64,000 bases of DNA from Anopheles merus (Eukaryota; Arthropoda; Insecta; Diptera; Culicidae). This document shows, piece after piece, positions 11,341 through 21,883 of the stretch (its first letter is position 1; each line of letters begins with the position of its first letter). Made by a program: the position numbers and the translations under genes. The notes below the pieces were generated by a model that had not been told where the DNA came from, searched no databases, and was given only the letters and a program-made list of their open reading frames with translations. The DNA lies in NCBI RefSeq assembly GCF_017562075.2, contig NC_054083.1:8004768-8068767 (forward strand), written 5' to 3'.

Positions 11341-12760
11341 ACAGCAACTAGTTGCTATTTGGAACACGGAAAGAAGACACTAATTTTAAGACTGCTTAAA
11401 TAAGCAACAGTTTGTAAAATCTCTTTACCGTCGCGACTCAAATAAACGGATTGCTACACGCGTAGCAATAGCGGCAAAGTTATCTTTTCCAGCGTCTACA
11501 AATACGTGAAACTGAAGGTTAGAGGTCTCTAGTGATAATGACTTACGGTAGCGTCGAGGGATGGCTATTGTTTTTAGATGCGGGAGACATGCTAACCATT
11601 TATGCGTTCATTTATGTTTTTATTTTTTTTATTCAGGAGGGACGGCTTTGCCATATTGCTTAAAATTAGAGTACATATAAATTCGGTTTAATATTTCATG
11701 CACGACTGCAGCGAGACATTTCCTTCTCGCAGCTTTAAGAAGGCACCATATCCCGGGTGTGCTCGAACGTTGCTCTCAAAATCCGATCCTTGTCCTTGTC
11801 GAGTGATCCAATAGGAGGTGGCAGAGGTCGAGATCATATGCTTCGTCATTATCCTGTGGAAAATAAGTTTCCCAATGCTTGCTCGAATTCTTCTGGTTCG
11901 TTCTTGTCCGTTGAAGTGGTCCGCTCTTGTCCGTGGGCATTGCAGGGGTCTTCATCCAATCCATATTCCAGGGCTCTTTGGGATGGTTAATTTCCAAAGA
12001 TGGGATGGGATGTTAAAGCATCATTTTGCATTCTTGCCTCTGGTAGCAGAGTTGAGGTGCCTTGAGAACTCTTGCGGAACTCTTTTTGCAGAGTTTATGT
12101 TTACAAGGACTTCGTCCATGCAAAAACCTTCTGTCTCAAGCTGTAGCTGACCCAACATCCATAAAAACCCCGCTCATTCTGATTTACAACATGTAGCACA
12201 AAGACAAACAGATGGAGTGGGAGTGGGATACATAACTCATTCAGCCAGCCATGTAAGAGCAAGCCGCACGACGATGGTACACGACCGCACCGCAGCGCAA
12301 AAAATCGCAAAGATGCTACGAGGGAGCAAGTCCCTCCATAGCACCCCGCGATCCATGCCATCGGCGTGAGAGTGCAAGACAACGAAAACGATCAACCATT
12401 ACACAGCCAGCCACAATAGCTAGCACAATAGCATTCATGCGTTCATTGTTAGTTGTTCAAAAATGGTTTAATAATGCGATACTTACTATCTCTCGATGTA
12501 GCTGAAGGTCTAAAGTCATTCATTCCATTTTTCTTGAAGCTCATACGGGATTGGCTCATCCCATCTAGCACCACTTCTCCAGACCTCCTGGAGCAAAACC
12601 TTCAAGTATAATAATAGTCCTGCAATGAGGTCTAAGGGACAAAAATCCTCATCAAGACCTCAAGTCGGGTGATGTTTCGTCAGGACCATATTTCCTTGCA
12701 GAAGCTCCAAGTTAAGCATAGACGATCGGAAGCTGAAGGAATCGGTTTGTAATAGTGTTG
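11341..12760. other. No gene recognised
   Basis: No coding motif on either strand. Open frames of 70-110 codons at 11757-12382 overlap each other on both strands and are not convincing. Confidence 0.35.
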
Positions 12761-12834
12761 GGAGATTCAGGATTTGGAAGATTCGAAGATTCATTCCCTA
12801 GAAATATTCGATCGAATCAGATCCAGTGTTTAGG

Positions 12835-13085
12835 ATTTGAATCCCAAAAAGATTCCATTCCGATTCGATTGCAATGTAATTCGTTTGCAATTCGATAGGG
12901 ATTCGGATTGGGATTGGGTTTGCGATTCGATTGGGATTCTGAATGCGATTCTGATTGAGATTGCGATTGCGACAGGTATTGGGACTCTCAATGGGATTGT
13001 GAATGGGATTGCCGTTGAGTTTGGAATTGAGATTCCGATAGCGATTGGGATTTCGATTGCGAGTGGTATTGGGATTGAGTCACAT
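12835..13085. repeat. Degenerate GATTGG-type simple repeat
   Basis: About 250 bp built from interrupted GATTGG/GATTCG/GATTGC hexamers. Both strands are open as a result: one reads IPIAI-type repeats on the minus strand, the other IGIxI on the plus strand. This is a microsatellite artefact rather than a gene. Confidence 0.8.
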
Positions 13086-13338
13086 TCAAGGTGTATGAAC
13101 ATGACAAAATGTAGTTGTTCACCTAGGAGCGTTAAGGTGATCAGGTGATGGAAACTAGAGTAGGTATTAAATATTAAAATAAATATCAACGGTTAATCCG
13201 ATGGCACATTAGTGTTTTACAACAATCCCGATAGTGGGAGCTATCGAAATGGCGTCGTGTGGACAACTGCTTATAACGATCGGGCCAAGTCGTCCCGATA
13301 TCAAGAAAATTTCCGATTGCGGCAAGGGTGCGTGAGCC

Positions 13339-13525
13339 ATTCTTTCACGTATCCCCGAGCCAAGCGACTGAAATTTTAGAATGTTGAGACGTTATTAACA
13401 GGATTCTTTCACGTATCCCCGAGCCAAGCGACTGAATTTTTAGCTTCAAATAATAAATTAATGTTGCTTAGAAACCCGATGTATTACATATTTCGGGTGA
13501 AAGAATATGTAATAATGTCTCAACA
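13339..13525. repeat. 41-bp direct repeat and overlapping foldback
   Basis: ATTCTTTCACGTATCCCCGA and the following bases through TTTTAG occur at 13339-13379 and again at 13403-13442. Overlapping this, TGTTGAGACGTTATTA (13382-13397) pairs with TAATAATGTCTCAACA near 13510-13525, with inner ATTCTTTCA/GTGAAAGAAT also pairing, giving a foldback of about 144 bp. Possibly a small MITE with an internal duplication. Confidence 0.6.
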
Positions 13526-13528
13526 GTA

Positions 13529-14288
13529 GAGAAAGCGGGGCAAAATGGGCACCCTCTATTAAAGCATTCTTTGACTACAAATATACTTTCCAATGCTCAA
13601 AATGTATTCATTAGAGTGTTATATAAACACCATGTAAGATTCATAACCCTTACATAACAAATAACCAAGAAAAATGCAAAGTAAGGTTTAGTAGCATATT
13701 GATGTAATTTTTGCCACTTCGAAAATTAGCTTAAACCAGAGTCACAGGGATGCGTTAAAGTTTTACATGATATGTTTTTAAAGGTATGATATTTCTTTAC
13801 GCGATTGAATGCGTATTTTTACTAATATAATAAAAAATTCAACAATGCTTCTCGTGGGGCAAAATGGGCAGTTACGCTTGGGACGAAATGGGCAGATGCT
13901 TTTGACATACGGCGCTTGCTGAGGCTATGGTGTTGTATTTGTCGCCTCAATAATGATAACAGGCACAGCTTCAAAAGATTCGATTTTGTAGTTTTAAACG
14001 TGTAATAAATGTTTTAATTTTCATAACATAGTTTTCGAAGAAATTTAAGGGCTTTTCTGACCAGCAAAACAAAAGATAGAACGAAAACACATTTCACGAA
14101 ACGTGTGCAAAAGCATAGACCATTACCTAAGCGCAGTTGTTGTGGCCCATATTGCCCCAGTGTTTTGACGTTTCACAGTTTGTTTACATATGCCCATTTT
14201 GCCCATTTTTGAAAAATTGTGTTTTGTGGCATATTCAAAGGAATATTCACTAAACTGCTTAACATGTCCATTTTGCCCCGCTTTCCCC
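13529..14288. mobile_element. TA-flanked MITE with GGGGCAAAATGG ends, 760 bp
   Basis: The left end GAGAAAGCGGGGCAAAATGG (13529-13548) and the right end, read in reverse as GGGGAAAGCGGGGCAAAATG, are inverted and bounded by TA (13527-13528, 14289-14290). The GGGCAAAATGGGCA motif recurs internally at about 13856-13875 and, inverted, near 14146-14210. No coding frame. The TA duplication suggests a Tc1/mariner-type source. Confidence 0.75.
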
Positions 14289-14290
14289 TA

Positions 14291-14542
14291 CAGTCAGAAT
14301 TGAATAGTTGAACGCTTTTTAGTAGGCATAGTTTTTAATTGAACGCTCGATAGTTGGCTGACAGTTCAGTTAAAAAGCATGCGTTTGAATGGAAAACCCG
14401 GTTTTTGAAAAATAAAATACAAAAATCTCATGGCTTGCCGACAAAAATTTCAGAATTTTTTTGTATGGAAAAACAAGCCAAATAAAAAGCACATATTTAG
14501 TGGTTGGCAGGGAATCGAAGTTCAACTAGTGAGTTCTGACTG
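14291..14542. mobile_element. TA-flanked MITE with CAGTCAGAA ends, 252 bp
   Basis: Ends CAGTCAGAATTGAATAGTTG (left) and, reversed, CAGTCAGAACTCACTAGTTG (right) are inverted over about 24 bp. The flanking TA dinucleotides are 14289-14290 and 14543-14544. It abuts the preceding MITE and uses the same TA. Tc1/mariner-type non-autonomous element by inference. Confidence 0.78.
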
Positions 14543-14544
14543 TA

Positions 14545-17272
14545 TTTTGAAAATTCGTCACTTCACACAAGGTCTCCGGGATTCAAGCCTCTTTTAACAT
14601 GTTTTTGTACTTGTTCATGTATTTTATGCACAACTTATTTTCGATTTAAAATACTTTTTAAACTTATATAAGTCTTAACTATTTATGAATTAACGTTTAA
14701 CCCTTTCAGTGTTTTGAACGAGTACGACTCTGGCAGTGCTACAGTCAGTCCAAAAAATATTTGTCTAGCTGAATATTTCACAGAAAAAGCGAATTATGGC
14801 CGTAATGGGCATGGGGCGGTAAAAGTAATAATGAGATTCGATGAAGGGACCATCAATACACACGTTTTGTTAAAAAATAATCATTAGAATAGTGGAGTGG
14901 CAACCAAACCACATAAAAAACTTTAAAAAGTCGTTTGAAGGATGTGCAAAAAGTATTCGTCTATAACTTGTTACCCTTTGACGCTGGCCAGACACTACGA
15001 AGACATGGATTTATTTTAATATTATCAATCTGCTAGTGACTTTCTTCTAAATTGATACATTTCTGTTGTTTCAATTGCACTTCGAGCGGTCAGAGAGGCG
15101 CTAAAAGTGGGGAGTTAAATGAATGGAGCATGGTGGCGGAGAATCGTATCTAAATCCTATGCATAACCTATTCTACCCGTTTTTGAAGGTTACAAGGCAT
15201 GTGAGAGGCCTCATTCATTCATTTGATCAGCCATCATTCAAATTATTCAATTCATTTGGTTGGCCATTTTTCTGACACTAATTGTGTGATAAACTGTCTT
15301 GTGAGCAGCCATCCTTGAGGGTTTACCTAAATAAAGAGGCGGTTTAATATCCACCAAATCAAATATTACTCAAGAATCAGTGCATTTTGTGATGGCCAAT
15401 AAGATCAGGAAAACAGAAAGATCATTTTTGGAAGATGGGTCATACTGCATTTTATTGTAGCTGGTCATATTATGGCTTGAATGAGTGAGTTGTTCTTCTT
15501 TCTTCTTTCTTTCTTTTGTTTTGTTGTTCAAATTTGTTTGAATAATACCATACGTAGAAAGTGGCCAAATCTAGTAAGGAGCAACAAATAATTAAAAAAT
15601 TCATTTCAAATTAGGTTCTACTGACATATTAAAACAAGTTCAACTCGTCAAGGTCATACGACCGCCGTCTACTGTAGCGAAAACAGTCTACCAAGATGCA
15701 GTATCAAAATCTCGTGTAACGGTCGCCATGTAATGGATTATGCGATAGCTACGGTCGCCATATGATGAGCGTACAGCTGTACCTCAAGTACCGTCGCGGT
15801 AGGTCAGTTTTTACTGACATGAGCCGAGGTGGAATAGCACTTTGTTCGAAGCGGACTTTTCAACACTTGATTGTCCAGGCGATCATAAAAACCTTTAGGA
15901 GGTTTCCCTTATTGGAAACGTTGGAGCTTAGAAACCTTACCTTGGGTAGGGGGACATTACTAAACTCTTGAAATAATTTGGAAGTATTAGAAAGCGTAAC
16001 GTCCTATCTTGGCAGTCCGAACGAATCTGACTTGCCACGGTTGAAATTGGTTTTATTTATACTCAATGGGTTTCGTACATTTTGGTTTTGGAATGTGTTT
16101 TTGTTTCCTTTAATTAGGAAAGGTTATTGATATGAGGTGCGATTCATACTTTGTATTGAAGTGAGGTGTCTGTCAATTTGTGCCTATGCTGCGCTTTTAG
16201 TGTTTTTACAAAGGTTCTGGAAAGTTTCAACTGTTCTAGCCAAGGAACGAGTGCGTTGGTCGATCTTTGCCTACGCAGCGCTTTTAGCGTTAAGTTGCTA
16301 TGCGTTCTCAGTTTGTCTATTTTGCTACAGTAACGCTTGAATTGCTTTGGTTGCGCGTTTCGGTTGTTTTCGATAAAAATCTTTCTATTGTTTTTTCTAT
16401 GAACGGTATGGTCTGGGTGTGTTGCTAAGGTGTGGATTGATTTGCTGATGTGTTATAATGAACGTGTCGCAATGGTGTGATTTGACTTTCCGAAGTGTGT
16501 TACAATGTGTCTATAGCTGATAGTGTGTATTATAATAAGTTCTTTTTAGCAGATATGCTACAGCGCCATGGTGTCATGGGCTCAGTGAGGAATAGTGAGA
16601 TAGAAAAATGATTCAAATTGATAGGAAACGAGATTGGGAAACATATTCTTGCAGTTTTTTAGTAATTTTGCTCTCAGTTCTGAGAAATTATACTTAAAAA
16701 GTACCACATGTTTTAAGGTCATTCGAGCGGGAGAACATACAGAGCATTGTCATTTGCCCAAAAGACCAAACCAGCTGAAACCAAACTGATGAAAATAATT
16801 GAGAAGATTCGCAATATAATATCAGTTGCCAGTTTTTCAATGGAACGTGCCCAGGTGGATCGGAAATGCAACATTTCTACCAGAGATTAATTGGAACAAG
16901 TCTTGTAGGATTAGTGGGTCAAAATACGCCCTTTTTGAGTATCAAATGAAATGAGTTATGGCGATGGTTAAGTAATCAATAATAGTCATAAATGCAATAA
17001 GAAACAAAATCACGACATTTCAATTTCAAAGCCTTTGTTTTCTTACGCATATTACGCCAAAAGTCTGATAGACGAATAATTTTTGCGCGCCAATCAGACC
17101 TTTTTAGTTTTTAATAAATTTAGTTGTGATTACACTATTTAAATGCTTATTTTTTAGCAGTACGTGTGTATTGATAGTCACTTTATCAAACCTCATCATT
17201 ACTTTTACCGCCAATTACTTTTTACCAATTGCGGCCATAACTCGCCTTTTTCTGCAAAATATTCAGCTAGAC
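14545..17272. other. No gene recognised
   Basis: AT-rich spacer of 2.7 kb. It includes a TTCTTTCTTC microsatellite at about 15496-15522. Around 16170-16300 a short patch, GCCTATGCTGCGCTTTTAG, is repeated as GCCTACGCAGCGCTTTTAG. No open frame has a recognisable motif. Confidence 0.4.
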
Positions 17273-17466
17273 CAACGGTCGGCAAAGTCCGGCCCGAGGG
17301 CTAAATGCGGCCCGCCGCAACACTCAATCCGGCCCGCGAAAGGATTTTACTGATTTTGAAAGATGGGAAGAAACGATTCGTACACAAATTACTGAATATC
17401 TTTTAGTATGCCATATTATACCATCGTACATTTTCAACTTTAATTAAAGTACAATGGAATGACCGA
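17273..17466 (+). mobile_element. Truncated hAT-type element end
   Basis: Matches the first ~195 bp of the complete hAT-type element at 36140: CAACGGTCGGCAAAGTCC, a CGGCCCG-rich stretch, then TTTTGAAAGATGGGAAGAAA and CATTTTCAACTTTAATTAAA. The outer base of the TIR differs (CAA instead of CAG), and the other end is missing. Confidence 0.75.
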
Positions 17467-17609
17467 CCGTTCAGTATGTTCGAACTCGAGGTCAATATCC
17501 CCGTAACTTTTGCATGAAAAACTATGCCATTTTCGGCTGGCTGCAGAAAACAAGTAGTTGAAAGGTAATTATCAAAGCTTAGTTGCACAAGTAAGCTTAA
17601 GACTTTGGG

Positions 17610-19117
17610 AATTGCCTTTCGTCAGTTATCAAGAATTGTCATCATGGTGGACAAAAACATGCATGATTTAAGTTCTACTTTCCCAAAACATGGAAAAAAT
17701 CTTGGATGGTTCCTATTTACAAAAAGGGCGACAGGACAGATGCCATTAACTACCGGGGTATTACATCTTTGTGTGCCATTGCCAAGGTGTTCGAAGAAGT
17801 GATATACAAACATCTGCTACATGCATGCCGCAGCTACCTAAGCCCGTATCAACATGGATTCGTGCCAAAAAAAAGTCGACTACCACGAACCTGGTTGAAT
17901 TTGTAACCTATTGCACTAGTCAAATTGATGCCGGAGCTCAAGTTGATGCAATTTACACAGTTCAGAAAGCAGCATTCGACTCTCTTCCGGACGCAATTCT
18001 TCTCGCTAAACTCGATAAGCTAGGATTTCCCAGCTCGCTCGTACAGTCTTACCTAATTAATCGCACATACATCGTGAAAATTGATAAGGACATGTCCAAA
18101 TAAATAGTCAGCAGCTCGGGTGTGCCACAAGGAAGCAATATTGGCCCCCTTCGCTTCATATTGTTCATCAACGATGTTACCCTCGCTTTACCTCCCGACA
18201 GTATCAGTCTGTTTGCCGACGACGCAAACATTTTTGCGCCTATTCACAACACAGGTGATTGTACATTCCTGCAAGACTGCATCGAAATTTTCTGTTCGTG
18301 GTGCAAGCGTAATGGACTGACTATCTGCATCGAGAAATGCTACTGTGTGTCTTTTAGTCGATGCAGGAGCCCAGTGACTGGGACCTACTTCATGGACGGC
18401 ACTGCAGTTAATCGACAGAATCATGCCAAAGACCTGGGCGTTCTGCTTGACTCTAGTTTGAACTTTAAACAGCATATCCGCAACCCGAATGTGCAGCGAA
18501 ATTCCGCAACCCCATGTGCATCAAAGCTGTGTACAACTGCATCGTTCGTTCGGTTCTGGAATATTCGTGCGTAGTCTGGAGCCCAACTACCGCTTCTTCA
18601 ATTGCTCGACTTGGGCGATTCAACGTAAGCTCACGAGATATGCCCTACGCCTACTTCCCTGGCAGGATCGCAATAATCTTCCTCCGTATGCTGCGCGGTG
18701 CCGTCTTCTAGGCCTTGAACCTCTTTCGGTTAGAAGACGCAATGCACAGTGCTCTTTCATCGCGGGATTGCTAAATGGCTCTATCGACTCATCGCCTTTG
18801 TTGCATCGAGTCGATATCTATACACCATCCCGAACACTTAGGTCTAGAGAAACTCTACGGCTCGCCCAACCCCGTTCCAGCGCTGGTCGGTCTGACCCTA
18901 TGTTCCGCATGTCGGCTGTCTTCAACACTGTCTCGGATTGCTTCGACTTCGACATCTCAACTCAGTGCTTCAAGAAACGTCTCCGGCTTTTGCCGTGGCC
19001 GCAGTGCATTGCGATGCAAATTTTGTTTTTGCTATGTATTTTTTTTATTGAACTGTTACATCTTAATTAGGCCATACGGCCCTTTGAAGATTAAATAAAT
19101 AATAATAATAAAAATAA
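17610..19117 (+). pseudogene. 5'-truncated CR1-clade LINE (element C)
   Basis: Reverse-transcriptase part of a CR1-type LINE with several frame changes. FPKTWKKSWMVPIYKKGD and NYRGITSLCAIAKVFEE are at about 17682-17800, QHGFVPKK near 17850, then DAIYTVQKAAFDSLP, a TAA at about 18101 and SSGVPQGSNIGP. LFADDANIF carries the catalytic FADD (about 18210). The end matches the C-terminal half of element A (YAxRCRLLGLEPLSVRRRNA). It ends with a CATACGGCC stem region and a TAAATAATAATAATAA tail at about 19091-19117. The endonuclease and ORF1 are missing, as is usual for incomplete target-primed reverse transcription. Confidence 0.85.
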
Positions 19118-19550
19118 ATTAACTAGCATATTGTTTACAGATAATTTTATTTCTAGAAAGTAACCTGTACTCGTTAATTCATGTGGTCCTATCTTTTAAA
19201 AACGTCAATCAAGTAAACCAGCCTCCATCGCAGGTGCACAGTCTTTCTAGAGCTATTTTATTTTAATAAAAACTATCTTACCGGAGAGAAATCTTATGTT
19301 CCTTCTCGTTTGAAAGGAGAAATATTAAGCATACAGTCTTTTTATCATTTGGATGAAATGATTTGAAAGATATTTTACTTATATTTTGGCGCAAAGTCCT
19401 ACGCGGACAAAAAATAATTAAAAAATTAAAAAGAAAATTGTATATTTACATCACAGTTTGTTTTATTTGTTGCACCTTTTCATACTAATTGTGATTCTAG
19501 TATACTATGTACATCACAGTTCTTTTCATTCATTCGTTTTATTTTAAGTG
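19118..19550. other. No gene recognised
   Basis: AT-rich spacer between the CR1 tail and the last exon of the DUF4806 relic. Confidence 0.4.
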
Positions 19551-20118
19551 TCATTCACGGGGATGGCAATGAGGTGTTGTTAATTTAGATTCTTCATAAT
19601 CCCTTCTTTCACCAGCATGTTTTTGTTGAATTTTTTTCTCTACATATTCCAAATCTATTTCCACACCAATATGGTTTGTTGCCACAGCCTGAAACAAACG
19701 CAAAATATTTACATACCTACTAAACTGTAACTTGGCAACTACACTATTCCTTCCAGACCAGCTATATTTCGCAAAAAAAAATTACCAAAAAGGATGTCTA
19801 TTGCATGGTACAATCTATGTCTGGCATATTGAGAATTCATTGCGGCATCAATGCTTTGTACTTTTGCATAAAAATATGTTGGGTCTGATTGTAATTTATG
19901 TTCCATTTGTTCAAACTTTTCCAAATCCCTTATTTTCTCTAAATGAAGAGAAAACGCATTTAGCCGAATTTTTTGCATCGGTTTCACGATATTAAAAATT
20001 TCGGTTAACATAACAAAAGCTTGATCTGTTTGTGCTTTTTTTTCAACACGAAACTCCTCGCAATATGAAGGACAACATGTTGGTCTGGTTAAGTGATTCA
20101 CAGTCATAAAACTGGTGC
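19551..20118 (-). pseudogene. DUF4806 gene relic (3' part)
   Basis: Minus-strand relic of a DUF4806 protein gene. The penultimate exon (20118 to about 19715) reads FNIVKPMQKIRLNAFSLHLE...EQMEHKLQSDP...YHAIDILFGNFFLR, which fits the DUF4806 pattern of a short Glu/Leu helix, then LFsxeFlxxxSWtG. The Trp/Gly signature has decayed to LEG, followed by a TAG. A GTATGT donor (about 19707) and TTTGTTTCAG acceptor precede the last exon (19551-19688), AVATNHIGVEIDLEYVEKKI...ending HPRE. The upstream exons are lost because the I-clade element is inserted at 20118/20119 and a CR1 element ends just beyond its far side. It may derive from a CACTA-type element like the one at 54-59 kb. Confidence 0.65.
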
Positions 20119-20496
20119 TCATTCTGTCCCCAACCACGAAGCGAATCAGACGTGATCGATACGCGCTCCAAGTGGATGGATTTTTTGCCGGACAACAAGC
20201 CACTGACCTCGACCATACGCACTGCAAAGGAATACGTGCGAGAACGATCTGTGCTTAGTGTATAGTGCGTACAGTGTGTAGTGCGTAGAGTTGTGTGCAG
20301 CGCGTGTATACGCGCTGCGTGTGTACTGTAGTGTAGGTTTGTGAGTGTAGAGCGCATTCGTCGGACAGGTGCGTAGCGCTCGTTCGTCGTGTACTCTCGC
20401 TCTCGTGTGTCTACTTGTGGTAAGTGATCCTCTCTTGTTTACCTATCCTTTCTCGTCACACAGTTGGGTTTTTTTTTCTCTCGCTCCGACTCTCTC

Positions 20497-21732
20497 ATGG
20501 AGGCGGAGCCGATGGATGAATCGGAGGAGGGCTTTACTACAGTGAAGCGAAAAAGTTCTGATCCAGGACAGAATGCGAAAAAAAAGGCTAGTAACGAGCC
20601 CTTACCTTCAACGTCCCGTGATCAATTCATGGGTCAATCGTTGAAAGGGAATCCCAGATTCCGAGCGTATCCCGCATCTTATAACGGGATACATGATGTA
20701 TTTTTCATGCCGAAAAATAAACAGCTCGATGTAAGAGCAATTACGGCATCAGTTTATAAAAAATACCCAGGTGTCTTAGACATTATTCGCCCGCGTCCAA
20801 ACAAGCTGCGGGTCACCGCAAAAGACCGGATGCAAGCCAATGCTATTGCGGCCGATCCGTCCTATACGGAGGATTACCGGGTATATATTCCCGGTGGATT
20901 GGTGGAAGTCGTCGGTGTCATTGATGACTTAGATTACCCCTTAGAGGACATCCTAAAGTACGGACAAGGGGCTTTTCTACACCAATCCTCCCCTCGGGTA
21001 AAGGTCCTTGAAGTTAAAAAACTTTACGCTTCAAGTGCGGTCGATGGAAAGAAGGTGTTCCGTGAGACTTCCTCACTCCGGATCACCTTCGAGGGTACAG
21101 TCCTGCCAAACACGCTGTACATTGAAGGGCTCAGAGTGCCCATCCGTCGACCATTTGTGCAAAAAATAGCATGCTGCACAAAATGTAGCCAGATTGGACA
21201 TTCAGAGCCTTACTGCACAAACTCCGTGAAGTGTGGCAAATGCAAGGGATCGCATTCAACATCCGAATGCAAGGCCGAAACCCAGAAATGCATTCACTGC
21301 AAGCAGGAATGGCACGAAATGTCGTTGTGTTCTGTTTACCGAAAAAAACAATCGGAACACAAACGGGCCGTCTTGCAGAATACAAGAGGATCGTACGCCG
21401 ATGTTTTGAAGTCCACCTCAAATGTGAATCCGTTCGATAACCTTTCCCTATTGGAGGGTAATGAACCGTTGCCCAATCTGGCACCATTAAATGGAGTTAA
21501 AAGATTGTATACAACACGGGTACCAAACAAAAAGACGATAAAAAAATTGTTAAAGCTTCACCCAAAAAGGCACCTCGACGTCACGACAACGCGACCCCAC
21601 GCCAAACCCAGGGCTCCAAACCCCCCCGTGACGCTCGCACCCATCCACGTTCCCGTAACCCTTCCAATCCCAGCAATCTGGCGTTCCCTAGCGAACCCAG
21701 ATCTTTCTCCAGGCCATCCCTCCCAAGCCTGA
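20497..21732 (+). CDS. I-clade LINE ORF1, nucleic-acid-binding Gag-like protein
   Basis: About 411 residues from the ATG at 20497; an upstream TTG extends the frame only 11 codons and is unlikely to be used. The first ~60 residues are acidic then Lys-rich. The C-terminal half has three zinc knuckles: CTKCSQIGHSEPYC, CGKCKGSHSTSEC and CIHCKQEWHEMSLC, at roughly residues 225-280. These CCHC knuckles are typical of Jockey/I-type ORF1 proteins, which coat the element RNA and act as chaperones during target-primed reverse transcription. The tail is rich in Pro, Lys and Arg. The stop is 151 bp before the ORF2 ATG, so ORF2 would need re-initiation or an internal entry. No frameshift seen. Confidence 0.9.
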   Translation: MEAEPMDESEEGFTTVKRKSSDPGQNAKKKASNEPLPSTSRDQFMGQSLKGNPRFRAYPASYNGIHDVFFMPKNKQLDVRAITASVYKKYPGVLDIIRPRPNKLRVTAKDRMQANAIAADPSYTEDYRVYIPGGLVEVVGVIDDLDYPLEDILKYGQGAFLHQSSPRVKVLEVKKLYASSAVDGKKVFRETSSLRITFEGTVLPNTLYIEGLRVPIRRPFVQKIACCTKCSQIGHSEPYCTNSVKCGKCKGSHSTSECKAETQKCIHCKQEWHEMSLCSVYRKKQSEHKRAVLQNTRGSYADVLKSTSNVNPFDNLSLLEGNEPLPNLAPLNGVKRLYTTRVPNKKTIKKLLKLHPKRHLDVTTTRPHAKPRAPNPPVTLAPIHVPVTLPIPAIWRSLANPDLSPGHPSQA

Positions 21733-21883
21733 CAGAGATTTTACACTCTCTCCTTGACTCCCTCCACCTCCCGGAACCCCTTACCGGATTGATTCCCCTG
21801 GCATTTCCTTTCCTAAGAGGAATGGTCAAGCAGTGGTTATCAAAATGGCCTTGTCTTAGTATGATGGTCCGTTTGGATGATTA

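Noticed and set aside
12830..13189. Two opposite-strand frames with IPIAI and IGIGI repeats
   Set aside because: Product of a GATTGG-type simple repeat.
14738..14970. A further Tc1/mariner-like element starting TACAGTCAGTCC
   Set aside because: The similar patch near 14945 is in direct, not inverted, orientation and no coding remnant was found.
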